A DNA stretch of 36,119 nt from Treponema sp. (GTDB lineage Bacteria > Spirochaetota > Spirochaetia > Treponematales > Treponemataceae), in assembly GCA_016296205.1 (NCBI GenBank), contig JAEDJS010000012.1, positions 1-36,119 of the forward strand. The letters run 5' to 3'. The translations under genes were made by a program, and so were the position numbers. This document shows, piece by piece, positions 1-7,521 of this stretch. Numbering within the stretch: the stretch's first letter is position 1; every line of letters begins with the position of its first letter. The notes beneath the pieces are model-generated. The model was not told the origin of the DNA. It ran no database searches and worked only from the letters and a program-made list of their open reading frames with translations.

Positions 1-94
1 GACAGCGAGCGGAAATGCCCGGAAGGAGGAAACAGGAAGTTTCCGACTGTAGGGGGGGGTAGAAGTCCGATCATCTCCAAAAGTAAAAAAAAGT

Positions 95-124
95 AAAAGG
101 TATCCGAAAACGGGTACCTTTTTT
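95..124 (+). terminator. Intrinsic terminator of repeat unit (partial first unit)
   Basis: Stem AAAAGGTATCC with GGGTACCTTTT (one G-U pair) around a short loop, ending in six T residues. It is also A-rich on the left side, so it may work on the minus strand as well. Confidence 0.6.
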
Positions 125-320
125 AAGTTTAAAAAGAATTCGGACTTGAACCGACTAACGAAGTGAGCGCCAAAAATCGGGAGCAAGTGCGAGTGATTTT
201 TGGAAAAGGGCACAGGAAGTGCCCGACAGCGAACAGAGGCGCCCGGAAGGAGGAAACAGGAAGTTTCCGACTGTAGGGGGAGGTATAAGTCCGATCATCT
301 CCAAAGGTAAAAGAAAACAG

Positions 321-350
321 AAAAGGTATCCATAGCGGGTACCTTTTTTT
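321..350 (+). terminator. Intrinsic terminator of repeat unit
   Basis: GGTATCC at 325-331 pairs with GGGTACC at 337-343 and is followed by seven T residues. The loop (CATAGC region) differs from the other copies while the stem is kept. Confidence 0.6.
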
Positions 351-546
351 AATTTTAAAGAAAAATTGGACTTGAACCGACTAGTGGAGTGAGCGCTTAA
401 AAAATGCGAGCAAGTGCGAGTATTTTTTAAGAAAAGGGCACAGGAGGTGCCCGACAGCGAGCGGAAATGCCCGGAAGGAGGAAACAGGAAGTTTCCGACT
501 GTAGGGGGGGGTAGAAGTCCGATCATCTCCAAAAGTAAAAAAAAGT

Positions 547-576
547 AAAAGGTATCCGAAAACGGGTACCTTTTTT
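547..576 (+). terminator. Intrinsic terminator of repeat unit
   Basis: GGTATCC at 551-557 pairs with GGGTACC at 564-570, then six T residues. The sequence matches the terminator at 95-124. Confidence 0.6.
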
Positions 577-770
577 AAGTTTAAAAAGAATTCGGACTTG
601 AACCGACTAACGAAGTGAGCGCCAAAAATCGGGAGCAAGTGCGAGTGATTTTTGGAAAAGGGCACAGGAAGTGCCCGACAGCGAGCGGAAATGCCCGGAA
701 GGAGGAAACAGGAAGTTTCCGACTGTAGGGGAGGTAGAAGTCCGATCATCTCCAAAAGTAAAAAAAACAG

Positions 771-800
771 AAAAGGTATCCAAAAACGGGTACCTTTTTT
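771..800 (+). terminator. Intrinsic terminator of repeat unit
   Basis: GGTATCC at 775-781 pairs with GGGTACC at 788-794, then six T residues. The 27-nt palindrome family begins four bases later, at 804. Confidence 0.6.
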
Positions 801-803
801 AAT

Positions 804-830
804 GAGATCCTGAAACAAGTTCAGGATGAC
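804..830. repeat. 27-nt palindromic repeat, CCTGAA stem type
   Basis: ATCCTGAA (807-814), 5-nt loop, TTCAGGAT (820-827), bounded by GAGAT and ATGAC ends. It belongs to the same family as copies at 891-1025 and around 25484-25980. Between here and 891 lie partial AGGATGACA fragments that look like decayed copies. Confidence 0.8.
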
Positions 831-890
831 ACATCTGTGTAAGGATGACACGTTGCGTTTTAGGATGACACGTCATTCCGGACCCCCACT

Positions 891-1025
891 GTCATTCCGG
901 GCTTGATCCGGAATCTCATTCTGCAACCAGGAGAGCGATGGAGCGTCATTCCGGGCTTGATCCGGAATCTCATTCTGCAACCAGGAGAGCGGTGGAGCGT
1001 CATTCCGGGATTGATCCGGAATCTG
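891..1025. repeat. Three palindromic repeats in 54-bp direct-repeat register, TCCGG stem type
   Basis: Copies start at 891, 945 and 999. Each has ATTCCGG and CCGGAAT arms around a short loop, with GTCAT and ATCTC (or ATCTG) borders. The first two are followed by the same 27-bp filler, giving a 54-bp period. Translation gives the artefactual HSGLDPES-like peptide, so the small ORF at 938-1129 is not a gene. Apart from repeats, 830-1060 holds no other feature that I can see. Confidence 0.8.
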
Positions 1026-1067
1026 CCAGAGATTTTGAAATCAACCTAACAAAAACAAAAAAAAATA

Positions 1068-1076
1068 TGTTACAAT
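1068..1076 (+). promoter_or_regulatory. Extended -10 promoter for the TPR-like gene
   Basis: TG at 1068-1069, one base, then TACAAT at 1071-1076. There is no good -35 box. The resulting leader of about 40 nt contains GAGG at 1117-1120, five bases before the ATG at 1126. Confidence 0.4.
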
Positions 1077-1125
1077 TAATAAAGAAAAAAGGTTTTAATT
1101 GTGAAACTGAATTTGCGAGGTTGTT

Positions 1126-1860
1126 ATGAAGAAAATTATTGCTATATTTATTTTAATTGCTGCTGGAAATTTTTTGTTTGCGACACAACCTTTGGACAAT
1201 CAACTTCCAGAAAGTTTTAGAGTTTTACGGGATGCGGTTTATGAGTCGGATAAAAGTGAACAAACAATCGACTCGTTATATTCAACTGCGGTAGAATTTG
1301 CAAATCAAAATTATGAAGGCGCCGAACTCTTGAATCTTATTTCTATGTGTGATTATGTAAAAGGCCTGGACAGTTTTTACCGTGAAGACAAAAAAAATGC
1401 AATAAAATTTTTAGACAGTGCAATTGAAGGTTCAAGAAAATCTCAGGCAATCAACAAAACTGCGTCTTCTATAACTTTACTTACAAAGGCTCTTTTTCTA
1501 AGAAGTGATTATGACAAATTTGGTTTTGGAATTAAATGGGTTCCAAAGATTATGAAAATTTGCGATGAGGCAATTCAACTTAACCCAAAATACACTGCCG
1601 CTTATCAGATGAAATACGCAATCCTCTGTTATATTCCTGCCCCTTATGGAAATTACAAAGAAGGAGCAGTAAAAATGTATTCACTATTGGATGACAGTTG
1701 GGCAAAAGAAAAAGATGATTATTTTTCAATTTGCTGCTGTTACGCTTATGCACTGGAAAAAACAAACCGTAAAGCAGAAGCAAAAGAATGGTATAAAAAA
1801 GCCCTCACTTATTATCCAAACAACAAAGCATGTCTTAAAGCTCTGGCCGATTGTAAATAG
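1126..1860 (+). CDS. Secreted TPR-like protein of unknown function
   Basis: The 244-residue product starts with a cleavable signal peptide (MKKI, hydrophobic core to about residue 18, FAT near the cut), so it should reach the periplasm or outer membrane. The rest is helical. Two segments look like tetratricopeptide repeats: around residues 140-165 (CDEAIQLNPKYTAAYQMKYA) and near the C-terminus (AEAKEWYKKALTYYPNNKA). TPRs usually mediate protein contacts, so a scaffold or assembly role is possible, but no partner is evident. GAGG lies five bases before the ATG. The gene stands between a repeat field and a separately promoted S1 gene, so it is probably monocistronic. The family is not recognised beyond the TPR pattern. 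Confidence 0.75.
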   Translation: MKKIIAIFILIAAGNFLFATQPLDNQLPESFRVLRDAVYESDKSEQTIDSLYSTAVEFANQNYEGAELLNLISMCDYVKGLDSFYREDKKNAIKFLDSAIEGSRKSQAINKTASSITLLTKALFLRSDYDKFGFGIKWVPKIMKICDEAIQLNPKYTAAYQMKYAILCYIPAPYGNYKEGAVKMYSLLDDSWAKEKDDYFSICCCYAYALEKTNRKAEAKEWYKKALTYYPNNKACLKALADCK

Positions 1861-1885
1861 TGTGGAATTATGCTGAATTAAACAG

Positions 1886-1914
1886 TTTAAAAAAATCCCG
1901 AAATGGGTTATAAT
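1886..1914 (+). promoter_or_regulatory. Sigma-70-type promoter for the S1-domain gene
   Basis: TTTAAA at 1886-1891, 17-bp spacer, TATAAT at 1909-1914. The predicted leader is about 28 nt and carries GAGG at 1940-1943, five bases before the ATG at 1949. Confidence 0.6.
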
Positions 1915-1948
1915 CTTATGGAAATTTTAATTAATTTACGAGGATAAA

Positions 1949-3046
1949 ATGAAAAATTTATATGAACCTGGTGAGCAGATAGAAACTACAATTGTTGAAA
2001 TTTCAAAAGATACAGTATTTCTTGATCTTTCACTTAAATGCGAAGGAATCTTAGACAAAAAAGAAGTAACAGATGCTGATGGAAACTGCACTGTTAATGT
2101 GGGAGATAAAATTACAGTATATTTTTTAAGTGGTCGCGGTGAAGAATTGACTTTTACTACAAAAATTGCAGGCGGCTCAAAAGTTGATAATTCAATTATC
2201 GAAAGTGCATTTAAAAACGGCATTCCAGTTGAAGGCCATGTAGAAAAAGAAATCAAAGGCGGATATGAAGTTAAAATCAACGGTGCCCGGGCATTTTGTC
2301 CTTATTCTCAAATGGGTTTCAAACAGAAGGCAGAACCAGCAGAATATGTTGGCCAGAAGTTGACTTTTAAAATCATGGAATATAAAAACGACGGCAAAGA
2401 TATTTTAGTTTCTAATCGTGCCATTGGTGAAGAAAAAGAAAATGAACGCCTTGCAAAACTGGCAGACAGTATTAAAGTTGGTGATGTTGTAAAAGGAACA
2501 ATTGCCAGCCTGCAGAGCTATGGTGCATTTGTTGATTTGAACGGATTCCAGGTACTTATTCCAATTAGCGAAATGAGTTTTAAACGCATTAAAGATGCCA
2601 GTGAAGTTGTTGCAGTTGGTGATGTTGTAGAAGCAAAAGTTATCAAAGCAGACTGGGCACATCAGCGGGTTAGCGTTTCTATGAAAGCTTTGCAGAAAGA
2701 CCCTTGGGAACTGGCTGCAGAAAATTTCCCGGCAGGAACAAAAATAGAAGGTAAAATTGCCCGAGTAGCAGACTTTGGAATTTTTGTAAATCTTGCAGAA
2801 GGAATCGACGGTCTTGTTCATATTAGCTTGCTTGATGTTGATAAGAACACAAATATTAAGAAGGTTTTTAAAACTGGGGATGATTTTGCAGTAATCGTAG
2901 AAAAAGTTGATGCAGAAGAAAAACGCATTTCCCTTAAACCAGTTAGCGCAAAGAAAGAAGAAGATGATGCAAAAGAATATCTTGCTTCTCATTCCAGCGA
3001 TGATGACGAAGGATACAATCCATTTGCAGCATTGCTCAAAAGATAA
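1949..3046 (+). CDS. S1 RNA-binding domain protein (ribosomal S1-like)
   Basis: The 365-residue protein contains four S1-type OB-fold repeats, at about 1-75, 90-160, 173-247 and 260-330. The last two are clearest (SYGAFVDLNGFQVLIPISEM and VADFGIFVNLAEGIDGLVHI). S1 domains bind single-stranded RNA, so the product probably works in translation initiation or RNA handling in the cytoplasm. It is shorter than the six-domain E. coli RpsA. Spirochaetal S1 proteins vary in repeat number, so I do not assign rpsA firmly. An acidic linker (DDAKEYLASHSSDDDEG) leads to the C-terminal tail YNPFAALLKR, nearly the same tail as in the Tex protein at 26114. A dedicated promoter and good SD support the start. 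Confidence 0.85.
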   Translation: MKNLYEPGEQIETTIVEISKDTVFLDLSLKCEGILDKKEVTDADGNCTVNVGDKITVYFLSGRGEELTFTTKIAGGSKVDNSIIESAFKNGIPVEGHVEKEIKGGYEVKINGARAFCPYSQMGFKQKAEPAEYVGQKLTFKIMEYKNDGKDILVSNRAIGEEKENERLAKLADSIKVGDVVKGTIASLQSYGAFVDLNGFQVLIPISEMSFKRIKDASEVVAVGDVVEAKVIKADWAHQRVSVSMKALQKDPWELAAENFPAGTKIEGKIARVADFGIFVNLAEGIDGLVHISLLDVDKNTNIKKVFKTGDDFAVIVEKVDAEEKRISLKPVSAKKEEDDAKEYLASHSSDDDEGYNPFAALLKR

Positions 3047-3063
3047 AAGCTGATTACAAGTTG

Positions 3064-3100
3064 AATTGAAGACTGTACCAGAAAAGTGCAGACTTCAATT
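3064..3100. other. Long imperfect hairpin between S1 and DUF1015 genes
   Basis: AATTGAAG pairs with CTTCAATT, and an inner CTG/CAG plus AC/GT extends the stem to about 15 positions, with one A-A mismatch, one T-G pair and a 7-nt loop. No T-run follows, so it is not a classical terminator. It could protect or attenuate the transcript between the two genes. Confidence 0.5.
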
Positions 3101-3127
3101 TGCAAAATAAAAAATAGGGAGACTGAT

Positions 3128-4429
3128 ATGAAAACTTTTGAAGAACTGGGCGTTAAGGTGCCGGAAATTCTTCTGCCAAAAAATGTGCCTTTAGAAAAAT
3201 GGAGTGTTGTTGCCTGCGATCAGTATACTCAAAACCAGCAATATTGGGACTCCGCAAAAAAGGTTGCAGGAAAAGAGCCTTCAACTTTGAATATAATTTA
3301 CCCGGAAATTTATTTAAATGCTCCAGATAAAAAGGAACGGATTGCACAAATTCATTCAACTATGAAAGACTATTTGAATAATGGCGTTTTTGCAGAACCG
3401 GAAAATTGTTTTGTTTATGTTGAACGCACCACCGCTTACGGCCGAACACGAAAAGGTCTGGTAGTTGCAATCGACCTGGAAACTTATGAATGGAAACCTT
3501 TTAGCAAAGCTCTTATCCGTGCCACAGAAGCAACAATTGTTGAACGCATTCCACCAAGAAAAGAAATCAGAAACGGTGCCGCAATAGAAAGCCCTCACAT
3601 TATGCTTCTGGTAGATGATCCTGAATGCAAACTTGTAGAAACAATCGGCAAAAAAGTATGCAGTAAAAAACCAGTTTACAGTGGCAATTTGATGGCCAGC
3701 AGTGGAAGCATTAAAGGCTGGAAGGTAAGCAGTGCAGATGAACTGGAAATAGTTCAAGATGCCCTCAATCAACTTGCTCAAAAAAATACAATGCAAGACG
3801 GAAGCATTTTTCTTTTTGCAGTTGGCGACGGAAATCACTCATTGGCAACAGCAAAAGCAGTTTGGGAAGAAGAAAAATTAAAGCCTCAGCCAAATCAGAA
3901 TGTTCGCTATGCCCTTGTAGAAATTGTAAATATTTACGACAGCGGTTTAACATTTGAACCAATTCATCGAGTGCTGTTTAATGTTGCTGGATGTGAAGCA
4001 GTAAAATTTGTTTGCAAAGAGTTGAACGGAAATCTTCTTGAACTTGCCAACGGTGAGGTTCTTGCGCAAAAAGTTGCAGATAGCAAAAACAGTTTTGGAT
4101 TTACTTACACAGTTCAAGGTGAGCAGAAATTTGTTCTGGTAGAAACAAAAGTACAAGGTCTGGCAGTTGCAAAGTTCCAGCCGGTGCTTGATAAACTTCT
4201 GGAAAAATGCAAACAAAACGGAACAGAGGCTCAAATCGACTTTATTCACGGAACCCAGGACACTTTGGATTTAGGCAGCAAAGGAGTTGGAATTCTTTTG
4301 CCACCAATTGCAAAGGACAGTTTCTTTGGCACTATCAGCAACGGTGGTCCCCTTCCTCGCAAAAGTTTTAGCATGGGTGAAGCCGACGAAAAAAGATTTT
4401 ACCTTGAGTGCAGAAAACTGTATTGGTAA
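3128..4429 (+). CDS. DUF1015 family protein
   Basis: The 433-residue cytoplasmic protein matches the DUF1015 family pattern. It has an N-terminal block with VACDQYTQNQQYW, a central AVGDGNHSLATAKAVWEE block, and the C-terminal GPLPRKSFSMGEADEKRFYL block. Length fits the family. Its biochemical function is not established; the conserved GDGNHS block could be an active-site region, but that is a guess. I use the ATG at 3128 because AGGGAG precedes it by 7 bases and homologues start with a MKTF-like sequence. The upstream in-frame ATG at 3086 lies inside the hairpin at 3064-3100. The polysaccharide locus begins immediately after the stop codon, so transcription may continue into it. Confidence 0.85.
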   Translation: MKTFEELGVKVPEILLPKNVPLEKWSVVACDQYTQNQQYWDSAKKVAGKEPSTLNIIYPEIYLNAPDKKERIAQIHSTMKDYLNNGVFAEPENCFVYVERTTAYGRTRKGLVVAIDLETYEWKPFSKALIRATEATIVERIPPRKEIRNGAAIESPHIMLLVDDPECKLVETIGKKVCSKKPVYSGNLMASSGSIKGWKVSSADELEIVQDALNQLAQKNTMQDGSIFLFAVGDGNHSLATAKAVWEEEKLKPQPNQNVRYALVEIVNIYDSGLTFEPIHRVLFNVAGCEAVKFVCKELNGNLLELANGEVLAQKVADSKNSFGFTYTVQGEQKFVLVETKVQGLAVAKFQPVLDKLLEKCKQNGTEAQIDFIHGTQDTLDLGSKGVGILLPPIAKDSFFGTISNGGPLPRKSFSMGEADEKRFYLECRKLYW

Positions 4430-5491
4430 ATGGTTGAATATATGTCTGTAAAACTTTCTGTAGTTGTTCGAATTTATAATGTAGAAAAATATTTGCCTCA
4501 ATGTCTGGACTCGTTGATTAGTCAGTCTTATGATGATTTGGAAATAATTTTAGTTGATGATGGTTCAAAAGATAATTGTCCAAAAATCTGCGACGAGTAT
4601 TCCAAGAGATCAAACAAAATTAAAGTTATTCATAAAAAAAATGGCGGTCTTGTTAGTGCTCTTCAGGAAGGCGTAAAAAATTCTAGTGGAATATATGTTA
4701 CCTTTGTAGACAGCGATGACTGGGTTGATTCTGATTATTACGAAGCAGCAATGACAAAAATAAAAGATGCAGATATTTTTATGTGCGGTTTTATTTCGGA
4801 GTTCGATGACGGTTCAACTTTAATAGAAAAAAATATTGTTCCTAGTGGCGAATACCAGAATCAGAAACTGGACCAGTTAAAAAATCAAGCTTTGTATACT
4901 GGCCAATTTTTCCACCATGGAATTTTTCCTGCAGTGTGGTGTAAATTCTTCAAAAAAGAACTGGTAGAAAAATTTACTTACAGGATCAATAAAATTATTA
5001 GAATGGGAGAAGATGCGGCCCTTACATACACCGTTTTGCAGGATTGCAATAAAGTGATTATTGATAACGAGATTACAAAATATCATTACAGGAGATTCAA
5101 TTCTTCTGTATCTACAACATACGACAAAAACTATTTTTTAAGAATTCATGAACTATATAAATGGCTTAAAGAAAATTTGGATAATAAAAAAGATGCAGGA
5201 CAATTAAACTCTCAACTTAATTATTACTTTGCAAACTTGATTAACACTGGAGTCTATCAATATATAAATGCACTCAAAAAATTAAAATCTAAAAAAACAA
5301 TTTCAAAGGATCTTAATCAAAAATGGGTTAAAGATGTGTTTGCTGGAATCCAAAAAGACCAGATTCCAGAAGATGTAGCTCAGTTAAAAGCAATCATAGA
5401 TGGTGGCCACGCAAAAAGTTGGTTTATCAGAATTTGTATTAATAAATTTTTAAATAGAAAAAAGAATTGCATCAGGAGAAAAAATGGGTGA
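4430..5491 (+). CDS. Family 2 glycosyltransferase
   Basis: A GT-A fold inverting glycosyltransferase of about 350 residues, expected to add one sugar from a nucleotide donor to a lipid-linked glycan at the inner membrane. Evidence: the N-terminal LSVVVRIYNVEKYLPQCLDS pattern, the nucleotide-binding VDDGS, and the metal-binding FVDSDDW. The usual GGLSSARN segment is altered to GGLVSALQEG. The C-terminal half is lysine- and tyrosine-rich without clear membrane segments. Two starts are possible: 4430, directly after the DUF1015 stop, or 4442 (MSVKLS). Neither has a strong SD, so translational coupling is likely. Its end overlaps the flippase start by 8 bp. Donor and acceptor cannot be inferred. 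Confidence 0.9.
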   Translation: MVEYMSVKLSVVVRIYNVEKYLPQCLDSLISQSYDDLEIILVDDGSKDNCPKICDEYSKRSNKIKVIHKKNGGLVSALQEGVKNSSGIYVTFVDSDDWVDSDYYEAAMTKIKDADIFMCGFISEFDDGSTLIEKNIVPSGEYQNQKLDQLKNQALYTGQFFHHGIFPAVWCKFFKKELVEKFTYRINKIIRMGEDAALTYTVLQDCNKVIIDNEITKYHYRRFNSSVSTTYDKNYFLRIHELYKWLKENLDNKKDAGQLNSQLNYYFANLINTGVYQYINALKKLKSKKTISKDLNQKWVKDVFAGIQKDQIPEDVAQLKAIIDGGHAKSWFIRICINKFLNRKKNCIRRKNG

Positions 5492-6944
5492 AAGAAAAAT
5501 TTCTTTAAAGAAAAATATTGTTTTAAATTATATCAAAACTCTTTCTGGTTTGATTTTCCCATTAATAACTTTCCCTTATTTTTCTAGAATTTTAAAACCA
5601 GAAGGACTTGGAACTTACAACTTTGCAGTTTCCATTACTTCTTATTTTACACTTATTGCAGGACTTGGAATTTATTCTTACGCAATTAAACAGGCTGCAT
5701 CTGTTAGAGACAATAAAGATGAACTTTCTAAACTTGTTTCAGAAATGTTTAGCATCAACTTAATTTCTACAGCTGTTAGTTTTGTTTTGTTTATTGGTTC
5801 GCTTTTTATTATTCCAAAATTTTTTGATTACAGAATTATTCTTTTAGTTTGTGCTATTCCATTTGTAACAGGTTCATTTGGAATGGAATACCTTTTTAAT
5901 GCAGTTGAAGATTTTACTTACATCACTTTGCGTTCAATTATTTTGCAGACCATTACAGTGGTGTTTCTTTTTATTTTTGTAAGAAGTCCTGATGATATTA
6001 TTTTATATTCTTTGATAAATTCCGGATCAGTTTTGTTTCAGAATATTTTAAATTTTTTTTCGGCAAAGAAATATGTTAAAATCAATATTTTCCAGAAACT
6101 GGAACTGGCCAAGCATCTTAAACCTATTTTTATTTTGTTTGCATTAAGTATTGCTTCGAGTGTTTATAGTATTTTGGATACATCAATGCTTGGTTTTATT
6201 TCTGGAGAAGTTGAAGTAGGATATTATTCGGCAGCTACAAAAATCAATAGAATGGTTCTTTCTGTGGTAGCTTCTATGAGTAGTGTTTTTCTTCCACGGC
6301 TCGCTTATCTTACAAAAAATGGTCAGAAAGATGAATATAAAAATATGATTAACAAATCTTTTGAGTTGATTATTTTAATTGCCTTTCCTTGTACAGTTGG
6401 TTTGTTTATGGTTAGTGAACCAATTATAATGTTGCTAAGCGGGCAAGAATATGTTTCAGCAATTCCAGTAATGAAGATAATGAACCCAATTGTTTTGATT
6501 GTTGGATTAAGTTGTGTAACAGGCACACAAGTTTTATTTACCCAGGGAAAAGAAAAAAGAGTTTTATATTCAGTAATTGCAGGGGCGGTTTTGAATTTTA
6601 TTTTGAATATGATTTTAATTCCAAGAATAAATTCAATGGGAGCTGCAATTGCTTCTGTTTGTGCAGAAATTTGCGTTACTAGTTTGCAATTGATTTTTGG
6701 AGCAAAATATTTTAATGTTTCAAAAGTAATTTTAAATCTAATTAAATATGGATTAATGTCTTTGGTAATGGCAGTAGCAGTTTATTTTGCTATGATTAAA
6801 TTGGAAAATGATGCAATTAAATGTTTGGCTGGCATTTCTACTGGGGTAGTATCCTATTTAATTTGTCTTGCTGTAACAAAAAATAAATTTCTTTTTGATA
6901 TATTGGGAAAATTTAAAAAAAATAAGGCGGTTAAAAATGATTAA
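5484..6944 (+). CDS. Polysaccharide flippase (Wzx/MATE-like superfamily)
   Basis: A 486-residue integral membrane protein with about 12-14 predicted helices. The N-terminal segment ILKPEGLGTYNFAVSITSYF is typical of O-antigen/polysaccharide transporters (RfbX/Wzx). It should move an undecaprenyl-linked oligosaccharide across the inner membrane. Length fits the family. The start has AGGAG 6 bases upstream and overlaps the preceding glycosyltransferase by 8 bp; the end overlaps the acetyltransferase by 8 bp, so these are co-translated. No Wzy polymerase was found in the window, so the product may be a short glycan or polymerised elsewhere. Confidence 0.9.
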   Translation: MGERKISLKKNIVLNYIKTLSGLIFPLITFPYFSRILKPEGLGTYNFAVSITSYFTLIAGLGIYSYAIKQAASVRDNKDELSKLVSEMFSINLISTAVSFVLFIGSLFIIPKFFDYRIILLVCAIPFVTGSFGMEYLFNAVEDFTYITLRSIILQTITVVFLFIFVRSPDDIILYSLINSGSVLFQNILNFFSAKKYVKINIFQKLELAKHLKPIFILFALSIASSVYSILDTSMLGFISGEVEVGYYSAATKINRMVLSVVASMSSVFLPRLAYLTKNGQKDEYKNMINKSFELIILIAFPCTVGLFMVSEPIIMLLSGQEYVSAIPVMKIMNPIVLIVGLSCVTGTQVLFTQGKEKRVLYSVIAGAVLNFILNMILIPRINSMGAAIASVCAEICVTSLQLIFGAKYFNVSKVILNLIKYGLMSLVMAVAVYFAMIKLENDAIKCLAGISTGVVSYLICLAVTKNKFLFDILGKFKKNKAVKND

Positions 6945-7521
6945 ATTTATTTATCACCTTTTAACAAAAAATAAATTCGGGTCTTATTACTGGAAAAAGA
7001 AGTTTGGTAGTTTTGGAAATGGATCATACATTCAGGGGCCAGGTTATGTTACTGGACACGAAAATATTTATTTGGGCGAAAACACAACTATTTTATCAAA
7101 TAATCGTCTTAATGTTTATAACAATTTGACAGGCTTAAAAAGCAAACTGGTTTTAGGCAATAACTGTTACATCGGATTTAATTTTACTGCTTTATGCGGA
7201 GAAAATATTACAATTGGAAATGAAGTTCTGATTGCCTCCAGCGTTTTTATTTCATCAGAAAACCATGGAATGAATCCCGAAAGTGATGTGCCTTATATGG
7301 ATCAGCCTTTGGAATGCAAACCAGTAACAATTGATGATGGCACATGGATTGGCGAAAAAGTTTGTATTCTTCCCGGTGTAACAATCGGCAAAAAATGTAT
7401 TATTGGTGCGGGGGCTGTGGTGAATAAATCCATTCCAGATTATTCAATGGCAGTAGGAGTTCCTGCAAAAGTTATTAAAAAATATAATTTTAAAACACAC
7501 AGTTGGGAGAAAGTTAAATGA
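6937..7521 (+). CDS. Hexapeptide-repeat (left-handed beta-helix) O-acetyltransferase
   Basis: The 194-residue product has imperfect hexapeptide turns (IGNEVLIASSVFIS; IDDGTWIGEKVCILPGVTIG) and the ENHGMN segment carrying the expected catalytic histidine. This is the WcaF/NodL/CysE-type acyltransferase fold, usually a trimer using acetyl-CoA. In this locus it most likely O-acetylates a sugar of the surface glycan. I chose the ATG at 6937, preceded by AAGGCGG, over the in-frame one at 6895, which lies deeper in the flippase gene. The C-terminal GVPAKVIKKY is the standard family ending. The stop codon overlaps the next start (ATGA). Confidence 0.9.
   Translation: MIKFIYHLLTKNKFGSYYWKKKFGSFGNGSYIQGPGYVTGHENIYLGENTTILSNNRLNVYNNLTGLKSKLVLGNNCYIGFNFTALCGENITIGNEVLIASSVFISSENHGMNPESDVPYMDQPLECKPVTIDDGTWIGEKVCILPGVTIGKKCIIGAGAVVNKSIPDYSMAVGVPAKVIKKYNFKTHSWEKVK

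Larger units (their letters stand above)
1..800. repeat. Tandem array of ~224-228 bp structured repeat units (3.5 copies)
   Basis: Units begin at 1, 225, 453 and 677. The 1-224 and 453-676 copies read as identical; the others diverge slightly. On the + strand each complete fold (140-350, 366-576, 592-800) has five parts. First is an outer stem, TCGGACTT (or TTGGACTT) with AAGTCCGA. Next comes a hairpin with a 9-10 bp stem and a 16-nt loop (170-203; 396-431), then GGGCAC-AGGAA-GTGCCC (208-224), then GGAAAC-AGGAA-GTTTCC (252-268). Last is a GGTATCC/GGGTACC terminator followed by T residues. The first hairpin changes both strands together between copies, which favours a conserved structure. The segment AAGTCCGATCATCTCCA resembles a tRNA 3' end, but no complete tRNA was found. 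Minus-strand ORFs across the array look spurious. Confidence 0.85.

Noticed and set aside
140..160. tRNA gene on the minus strand (T-arm-like GGTTCAAGTCC)
   Set aside because: No D-arm, anticodon arm or paired acceptor stem could be assembled on either strand.
155..851. Long minus-strand ORFs (125 and 156 codons) across the tandem array
   Set aside because: They repeat themselves with the array period, have no SD or family features, and are explained by repeat DNA lacking stops in one frame.
804..1025. CRISPR array
   Set aside because: Repeats are palindromes at irregular distances with near-identical intervening DNA, and no cas gene is present.
938..1129. 63-codon ORF with HSGLDPES peptides
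   Set aside because: It is a translation of the 27-nt palindromes; no RBS, and the true gene starts at 1126.
1912..1948. Short upstream ORF (nine codons) before the S1 gene
   Set aside because: Its ATG lies within 3 nt of the -10 box, upstream of the expected transcription start.
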